From Cyprinodon diabolis (lineage: Eukaryota; Chordata; Actinopteri; Cyprinodontiformes; Cyprinodontidae): DNA of 64,000 nt. The notes under the pieces are model-generated. The model searched no databases, had not been told where the DNA came from, and worked only from the letters and a program-made list of their open reading frames with translations. The stretch is taken from NCBI GenBank assembly GCA_030533445.1, contig CM060070.1, positions 25,842,001 through 25,906,000 of the forward strand, given 5' to 3'. The position numbers and the translations under genes are program-made. Shown in pieces: positions 57,031 to 64,000 of this stretch (positions are counted from its first letter, which is position 1; every line of letters starts with the position of its first letter).

Positions 57031-57432
57031 TGTGTTTTCCTTAATGTAGTTTCGCTTTGCTTTATGTAGTTTTGTTTTTCTTAATGTTGTTGCGCTTTGC
57101 TTTATGTAGTTTTGTTTTTCTTAATGTAGCTGCGCTTTGCTTTATGTAGTTTTTTTTTTCTTAATGTAGTTGCGCTTTGCTTTATGTAGTTTTGTTTTTC
57201 TTAATGTAGTTGCGCTTTGCTTTATGTAGTTTTGTTTTTCTTAATGTAGTTGCGCTTTGCTTTATGTAGTTTTGTTTTTCTTAATGTAGTTGCGCTTTGC
57301 TTTATGTAGTTTTGTTTTTCTTAATGTAGTTGCGCTTTGCTTTATGTAGTTTTGTTTTTCTTAATGTGGTTGCACTTTGCTTTATGTAGTTGCGAATTTC
57401 CTTAATGTAGTTGCGCTTTTAGATCTGTAGTT
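57031..57432 (-). repeat. 20-bp tandem array in the right arm, about 20 units
   Basis: Inverted counterpart of the left array: GCGCTTTGCTTTATGTAGTT alternates with TTGTTTTTCTTAATGTAGTT. There are about 20 units with one extra base near the outer end, so it is some four units longer than the left arm. Confidence 0.9.
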
Positions 57433-57464
57433 GCAGTTTGCACTTCAGTGCCACCGTACTTAAC

Positions 57465-59309
57465 TGTATAAGCAGCTAATCATAACAGAGATGTAGCCGT
57501 ATGAAACTTAATCTATGAAGTACATGAATACATATGTAATTATACTGCATAATGGGGTTATAGTAAATGAGAATAAAAAAAAAATACATGCTGATCTAAC
57601 AAAGCTACAAAGATCAAATCTTGTCAAACAGTGATGTTCTTTCACCTGCAATTGTTCCTATTAGGCCTGCACTGCTTTTGGTACGGCACCCACAGCCTAC
57701 AGGAAGTTACTTTCACAATTCATCTTTCCTGTTGAATTAACTGAAAATATGCAAAATCTTATAAAAAGCCAAACATCAGCGAACTAAATCCTTCCTCATT
57801 AGAGATGTAAAGCATTTATGTTACTTGAGGAAATTATGACAAGGGGCCCCGTTAATTATTATTTTATTTATTTTTGTTTTTGAGGTCTAATAGAAAATCA
57901 CAAGCAGTTTATTTGGGAGGGGTGGAGTTTGCATTATTTTGTTGTTCTGTCTTACTGAAGACCAACAATGAGAAAAGTCAAAGGATGATATATTTAAAAT
58001 GAAGGCAGTAAAGGTATAGTGGAGGATTTTCTTTTTCTGGGTAGATCATCAAAATAAGTGGTCCTCCTAATTGTCAATCATTCTGGTGATATGCTACCTA
58101 AGGCCATCCTACGTGCTCGTCCCCAGTTTCACTTACTGGTTGTAAGTCTGACAGTGTAAAAATTCCAAATCTTCTTTTGGGAAGTAAGCTTGTATGAGCG
58201 ATGCAAACAGCAATTTTTAAACAGAGCGTGCACGAGGAGATATTGGCTCGTGCACGCTCTTGCACGCTTTTAATAGGCGTTCCATCTTGGGAGCGGGCAC
58301 AGGGTTGGGCATGAGCATTTTTTTTTTTTTTGTTGTTTTTATGTGGAGAGGGTGGGTCTTTTCAAAAATTTGCGAAAAATCCTCTTCTATACCTTTAATA
58401 TATGTAATTCACAGGATTTCTTTAACACTTAAAAAGATTTAGAAAATTACGGCAACTTCCTGCTTTGGTCCAAAAACAAACACAATCCAATTTGAATGTT
58501 TTAGATAAAAAAGCAAAATATTTTAGAGGAGTGCAGACAAACTCCAGGTCCTGATCTTGTTTGCCCTTTTCGCAAATCTGCAAGAGAGAGAGAAGAGAAA
58601 ATAAAACACATGTAGATGTATAATGCGGAAAAGGCATCACTCTTATCAACAAAATAAGATCAAATAGGGGGGCATACTTAGATCCTTGTTCGCACTACTG
58701 CAGGTAATAAAATATCGTATCTTTTAAATTTTAATCACATTATCTACAGTGCAACATCTTTAATCATTAGACGTAGAGACTTGGACAAACCTTATTGTAA
58801 TTTTGTATGCGCAGAGTGTAAACAAAATGAGATTCTGTTGCATACAGCTTACAACAGTGATATGATATAGCTGTTGGGGTAAGACAAACATTACCATTAT
58901 AAAGTGCAGCAGTGCTCACATTACAAACAATAAAAGAGAAAAGGAAAGATGATCATTATCATGCTTTGGCACATTATTTGGCACACGGTTAGTTGGCAAA
59001 TGACCAGACCTGTGAAGAATTACACACAAAACTACAATAAGGAAGCCATAATTTTCTTCAAGACACTAAAAACTTCCATCACACAAATACTAAAACCCAA
59101 ATTCTTCACTCACTCCTGTTGAGACTGGTTCATTAAACTGTGCTTTGTAAAAAACAAATAAACAAACAGCTACGTTTACTTCCAGTCAGAGGAGACTTTT
59201 TAATGATGTATCATGTTTATATACCAGGCAGCTTAAGGATAGGCCCTAATGCTGAAGCAAAGCAGGCACTGGATATATAAGAGATTGTTAATACACCAAA
59301 TTGCCAGAG
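57465..59309. other. spacer between foldback element and composite copy 2
   Basis: AT-rich non-coding DNA with one MITE (58009-58397). No gene recognised. Confidence 0.55.
58009..58397. mobile_element. 389-bp MITE with internal hairpin
   Basis: It begins TAAAGGTATAGTGGAGGATT and ends AATCCTCTTCTATACCTTTA, a terminal inverted repeat of about 22 bp with two mismatches. Inside is a perfect 14-bp inverted repeat (AGAGCGTGCACGAG at 58223-58236 and its complement at 58247-58260). No ORF. The target duplication is not clear and the superfamily is unassigned. Confidence 0.7.
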
Positions 59310-59699
59310 CAGTGGCGGCCGGCCCATAGGGGGCGCTGGGGCACCGCCCTCCCTGATAAGAAGAGAGAAACGTAAAATATATTTTTAGAAATTAACTCAT
59401 AAATGTCAGTTTTACTCTCTAGAGGGTGTACCTATAAGCAAAACAAATTATATAAACTACATTTCCCTATCTACTGTCATTAATTTGTGGATTTCCACAG
59501 ACAGACTCCTACCGTTTCTGTTCTGGGGGCTGTGATCAGACAGACCCACATTTGCAGAGAATCTGTCAATCATGTACTATTGCTAGGTGAATTTAATGGC
59601 CAATCAGCGTCTCAGAACTTTATGGTCTTGGGGCTCTGAAAATACTGCGCTTTAACAGGCTTCTGAACCCAAGCGCAGGTGTAGACAATTAGAGGGAAG

Positions 59700-59741
59700 A
59701 TGGCGAATGTAACGAACGAGATGCAGCTTCCACCAAATTCG
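59700..59741 (+). CDS. candidate first exon of a hAT-like element gene, copy 2
   Basis: The ATG at 59700 opens 14 codons (MANVTNEMQLPPNS), then a GTGAG donor. The reading frame and donor are shared with copy 1. No downstream exon is recognised: the element sequence is cut by repeat body R 700 bp later. Confidence 0.35.
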
Positions 59742-60004
59742 GTGAGATCCTTATTTATCTACCCTTTTGCCAGAAGAATATCTCTGTTGTAGGGTAGGAA
59801 AATTTCATGTCATGGTTATTGTGACTGTGACGAATCCACATCCTCTAACTTTGCGCGCCACACACACATTCCTGTTATACTGTGTTTGTGAGGACCAATA
59901 CACTCGCGCTGAGCCCAGTAGCTCCATTAACTTAAAACACACACGCTGTCCTGGTTACCTGCTGGCGTATTGAGGGTGCACACTTAATATTTCAGTGGGG
60001 TTAG

Positions 60005-60034
<30 letters not shown>

Positions 60035-60051
<17 letters not shown>

Positions 60052-60059
60052 GGGGGGGG
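60035..60059 (+). repeat. 25-G homopolymer after (GT)n
   Basis: (GT)n from about 60007 runs straight into 25 uninterrupted G. The homologous place in copy 1 (about 44493-44498) has only five C on the plus strand followed by (AC)n. Such a tract can form G-quadruplexes and is prone to slippage and to assembly error. Confidence 0.85.
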
Positions 60060-60439
60060 TGTTTATGCTACGGGGACTTGTCATCTTCAGTCTGGCTGCG
60101 TCTTTGCTGGGTTTGGTGTAATTGAATAAGTCAATGAATCTGTGTAAAATAATTAAGCTGTAAAAATTATTTGTTTTTGTACATCAATTGTTTGTGGAGG
60201 TAATATATGGACAAAACTGATTAATGAGAAGAAATCAGAAATAAGAGAGCCTGTAGGGGCTTAAACTATTTAATGAGGGCTGTGGGAAGAAAAGCGGCAA
60301 TTTTTGTTTTCTGTTTCTTTGTTACATTGCTGGTAACTCGAGGGAGGCTGAGGCCCAGAGTATCTTGTACATGTTTAGTTTCTTTTGCACCCTGTCTTGA
60401 GTTTTTGAGCACAATAAATCACCAACAACGGTAACCCGC

Positions 60440-63211
60440 CTTGCATCATCTGCTTTGATGATGCTAGCATGAAAGCACAAACATGTGGGATTGTCATTTC
60501 AGTTTATAACAACTTAGGGTGTAATTCATGTACAAAATAGATTAATTTATGCAGTAGCATTGTGATGAATATGATGGGAAAATATTTTTTCTTTTATAAT
60601 TGTTGGACCACGTTTACTCTTTGCCAGCTACATTTACTATCCATCCATCCATCCATGCATTTTCTCCTGCTTATTCTGCAGGCTCGTGGTGGGACTGCTG
60701 CTACATCAAGCCTTGTTCCCCCATCAGATACCGTTCCCCCCTTGCAGGGAGAACAGTGCCTGACAGAACAATTAGGCCCATCAGATGCCGTTCCCCCCAT
60801 ATTAAGAAGGGGGAAAGTTATCTGAAAAGGTTTAAAGGCCCATCAGATCCTGATGTTTATAAGTAGGGGATTTTCTGCAGCTTGCGCGGTGCAGAGATGT
60901 AGAGGAAATCTTATCTGATGGGGAAACGCGGCTTCATCTCTCTGACATTGTATAGGTGCTAAATTGACCTTTTATTAAATTTTATAGTTTTACGATATTT
61001 TAAATTCTATATCTTTCACTTAATTTAAGGCTTATAGAATGTATTTCAGATAAGAATGCTTTAGTAGAAGGATGGAAAGTAACAAAAGGTGGTAGTATAA
61101 AACAAATTCATGTAAAAACAAGCCACTAGCTGTCTAGTAATTTGAGCTCTGTTGTTGTTGCCTACATAATAACAATAACAATAATTCCAATGTGTTTCAC
61201 CAAATGTAAAATAAAAATATGCACCCCCACCCTGATGATGAATGGATGTACAACCCGAGAAATATGAAGCCTATAAATATATTCTAACATGAAATAAAAC
61301 TATATCCAAAACATGCCTCCAAAATAAAGACGACTGTTAAAGTGTCATTTTGCTGTGTTTTTGAAACACCATACTCCTAAGTTCAAGTTGTATCTTTGAG
61401 CCAGGTCTGTTAGAGAGAAGTTCAGCGCATGTTAATTTACTGTTTATTTTCTGTTCACGCAACGATGAGTTACGGTGTAAAACAATATAACTTGGATCAC
61501 AAATAAATAAAAGTAGGCCTAAAGCTAGTTACTTCAAATAATATTTGAACCAATGGACATTTTCCTCATACTGCACCTTTTTCGAGACGAGCAGGTTAGC
61601 GGGTAAAAAAATAACACAAAAAAACAATACGATGTGCAAAAATGAAAAAAAGAACAATAGCCTACACTGCAGTAACATAAAAATCGGGTGGTGTGTCCAA
61701 ATATCGCTGAATCATAGCGAGGATCCTTTCTGACTCCACAGCCTCGGTGGGAACTTTCAAATAGCAGCACGACTAAATACCCAGATTATTTGTTAATACC
61801 GAGGTGCCGAAACTGAAACTTTGATAGAAAAAAAAAACACAAACGGAGAATTTCAGGTTCAAAGTGAGTCTACGAACAAAAGTGTTTCTTTGATCGGGCG
61901 GTAGCTTCACTGAGAGCCACCATTTTGTTTCTAGGAGAGGAAGCTGCTGCGCGCCTCCCGGTTCTGATGCGCCTCCTGTTCCCTTCTGCTGGTCCTGCCG
62001 CGCCTCCTGGTTCTGGTTCTGCTGCGCCTTCGCTCAAACGGATCAATGACCCAATTAGAATCAGAATTATTTTATTAATACAATCAACATACTATTAGCT
62101 GTGATGACAAAGCGTGATTAATATCAACAGAACTGTTTACGTGTTAAGGGTAAATATTTTCTTTACCGGGCCACTGAATAAGTTTAATAAATATTTCACT
62201 GCAGGGAAACTCTTATAAACGTATCACAGATACTAATCGTTCAGAGGTGTACAGGTCGTCCCGCCATCTTTACATTGAGTTTAGAAAGGAGTTACGGCCT
62301 CGTCGCACCCTAGACCTTTTCTTTCACGGCCATGTTGTCGCACACCTGGCGTTCATGAATTCATTTAAGGGCGAATTCTCAGCATGTTGATATGCGGCGC
62401 TACGGCAGTTGCAAAAAAATATAAAGTAAACATATCGGGCTCAATAATGAGGTTGCATGATGCAGCGACTCTCTTAATAAGTTTGTTTTTTTTTCCATCT
62501 GGGGGGAATATTTCCTCAAAGGAGGTTGTTTCCATGCGATACTGTGAACCCTCGTTTATCTCGGAGGTTACGTTCCTAAAAGAACCCGCGATAGGTGAAA
62601 TCCGTGAAGTGGAAACCTTTATTTTTTTAAAAGTTATTATACAATGAAATACTTTTTTTTAATACTGTTTTTTTTGTTGTTTTGTTGTTTTGTTTTTTTA
62701 CAAATAACTACTGTACTTTACTGTAAAATAATATAGTTATCAATAAATAAGTAATCATTTTGATCATTAATACGGACTGAAGAGTTAATATGGCGGCACC
62801 GTGACGGATTGGAACGGGAGAAAATGAAAAATGATTAAGAAAAAAAATACAAAGTACAGTAGGACAAATAGTGACTGACGTGTACAGTACAGTATTTCAC
62901 TGCTGCTCTGACGGAGCCGCTGCATCCTGATTGCTCTGTGGCGTTTTTTTCTTCTAAAAGCCTGCGGTGCAGGTGTGCTTTTTGGAGAAAAGAACATAGT
63001 TATCGGTAGTCGTTGTCGCTCTTTTTCCTTCTGGGGTAAAAGTTCCTTATAGACCGACATGCCACCATTAATATGTTTGACAATAAAGTTTAACAATGCA
63101 TGATGCAAATCCGCGAAGCAGCGAGACCGTGAAAAGTGAACCGCGTTATAGCGAGGGTTCACTGTATTCTGAGCTGCATAACGGCTGGAGGAAACTCTTA
63201 TCACTCCAACA
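60440..63211. repeat. composite repeat body R, copy 2
   Basis: A 2.77-kb direct repeat of 45231-48089 with the same start (CTTGCATCATCTGC) and the same end (TTATCACTCCAACAC). The main length difference is an about 80-bp segment of copy 1 (around 47449-47530) that is absent near 62652. It ends exactly where a new CAGTGGCGG terminus begins. Confidence 0.82.
62542..63164. mobile_element. pogo/Tigger-like MITE, copy 2
   Basis: Same TIRs and flanking TA as 47337-48041 but 623 bp, shorter because of the internal deletion. It lies at the same place within repeat body R, so it was present before R was duplicated. Confidence 0.78.
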
Positions 63212-64000
63212 CAGTGGCGGCCGGTGTGTTGTGCGAAAAAGTGAATGTCTGCGAGAATCTGATTGCGCTCGCGGGAGCGCGCACCGCAGCCCGCTGAGCG
63301 ATAGCGTAAACCTGCTTTTCTCTGGATTAAACGGCCATGACGTGCAGATACACACAGCTGCATTATAATATAGGCCTAATTAAATTATAATATAGGCCTT
63401 ATTAAAGATTCGAAAGCTTAACGTTTGTCACATAACGGCAGTTACGTGATAGACATGTTTCTATACTCGGTCTGATGACTTTGTGTAGCCCTGACATTGG
63501 AGACTACACTATAATAAATATGATTTACTGGAGGGTTTTCAATAAAGATATGATAATTTTTGCAACGATGCTCGTGACTCTGCATTGTTTTTTATCTGAT
63601 CTGGCCGTATATAGCACGAGTTTCCCATGTTTCTATGTGTTTTGCAGTTTTCAATCGGTTTTCACCTGTCAAAAATTGATTGAAGGCACAGTATAGTCAC
63701 TCAAAGGTTATATGACTAGATTTCCTTCAGGAGATGCATGATTTAAAGATCTGAGCTCACAAAACAGCTTGGAACTCTTTTAAAGGAACATTACAACACA
63801 AAATAGCCATTTTTACTTGCAAAAAATGTATTAAAGCCCAAATACACTCATTCAAAGGGGATATCTGCCCAAATTTGACATGATTTCATTCAGAAACATC
63901 TTATTTAAAATAAAACAAGTCCTTTTTAGGCAAAAATCACCTTTCTTCAACCACATTTGGCCTTTAATCAATTTCTAGCAGGGTGTTTTGACCTCAGCCG
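63212..64000. mobile_element. hAT-like terminus running off the window
   Basis: CAGTGGCGGCCGGTGTGTTG shares its first 13 bases with the terminus at 59310 and then differs. It is either the start of a related element or the 3' end of the same family in reverse orientation, continuing beyond 64000. GC-rich up to about 63340, then AT-rich. No ORF recognised. Confidence 0.5.

Larger units (their letters stand above)
50435..57458. mobile_element. foldback-type element with long repeat-bearing TIRs
   Basis: Opposed arms: 50435 onward reads TACGGTGGCCCTGAAGTGCA, and the right end at 57458 is its inverted counterpart (TGCACTTCAGTGCCACCGTA). Each arm contains a long array of 20-bp repeats, followed inward by a shared unique part (ACCTACCGGAAAAGGTAGGT through the ACGACGGCGCCGTTTGACCC region). 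The flanking sequence is CTTAAC on both sides (50429-50434 and 57459-57464), a candidate target duplication that also contains TTAA. After subtracting the LTR insertion the element is about 1.16 kb. No transposase. The superfamily is undetermined. Confidence 0.85.
59310..60438 (+). mobile_element. 5' arm of a hAT-like element, copy 2 (plus)
   Basis: Starts CAGTGGCGGCCGGCCCATAG and is the inverted counterpart of 44097-45229, at about 95% identity by eye. It carries the exon-like start at 59700-59741, preceded by AAGATGGCG (a YY1-like motif covering the ATG), and a (GT)n tract followed by 25 consecutive G (60035-60059). Similarity to copy 1 stops at GGTAACCCG (60438), directly before repeat body R. 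The 8 bases left of the terminus are TGCCAGAG; no second copy of them was found. Confidence 0.7.

Noticed and set aside
62785..63363. 192-codon minus-strand frame at the end of repeat body R, with a shorter partner at 47662-48105
   Set aside because: It runs through the pogo-like MITE and into the next transposon terminus, matches no protein family I know, and differs in length between copies. Treated as chance.

Overview
The window is nuclear DNA from a teleost fish. It is AT-rich, has long introns with GT-AG junctions, and is littered with fish-type repeats: hAT and Tc1/mariner elements, L2/Rex-like LINE tails and a chromodomain Ty3/gypsy retrotransposon. I cannot name the species. No rRNA, tRNA, CRISPR or operon-like structure was seen.

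Layout. (1) 1006-23186 (+): ttc39a, 18 coding exons and 561 codons, assembled by eye with every splice phase closing. (2) 23187-27979: its 3' UTR and the intergenic space, holding a dead Tc1-like transposon with roughly 200-bp terminal inverted repeats. (3) 27980-39705 (+): rnf11, three coding exons and 154 residues, with a 10.4-kb first intron that collects LINE and DNA-transposon relics. (4) 39706-44096: rnf11 3' UTR, then non-coding DNA with one promoter-like CCAAT/CRE cluster near 42.35 kb. (5) 44097-64000: a transposon-rich block. It holds two copies of a composite of about 4 kb (44.1-48.1 kb and 59.3-63.2 kb) in which a 2.8-kb body keeps its orientation while a 1.1-kb hAT-like arm is inverted. 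Between them lies a foldback-type element (50435-57458) whose long arms contain arrays of 20-bp repeats, and a 5.9-kb chromovirus-type LTR retrotransposon (51004-56862) sits in its loop.

The two host genes are adjacent homologues of human RNF11 and TTC39A, which are also neighbours on human chromosome 1p. They do not form a pathway. RNF11 is a membrane-anchored RING-H2 ubiquitin-ligase adaptor; TTC39A is a TPR-type protein of poorly defined function.

Most notable observations: a 626-bp hAT-type MITE inserted exactly at the 3' splice site of ttc39a exon 12, so that its 8-bp target duplication copied the AG|G acceptor; the nested foldback/LTR structure; the duplicated composite with one flipped arm; and a gag start codon lying inside the last bases of the LTR.
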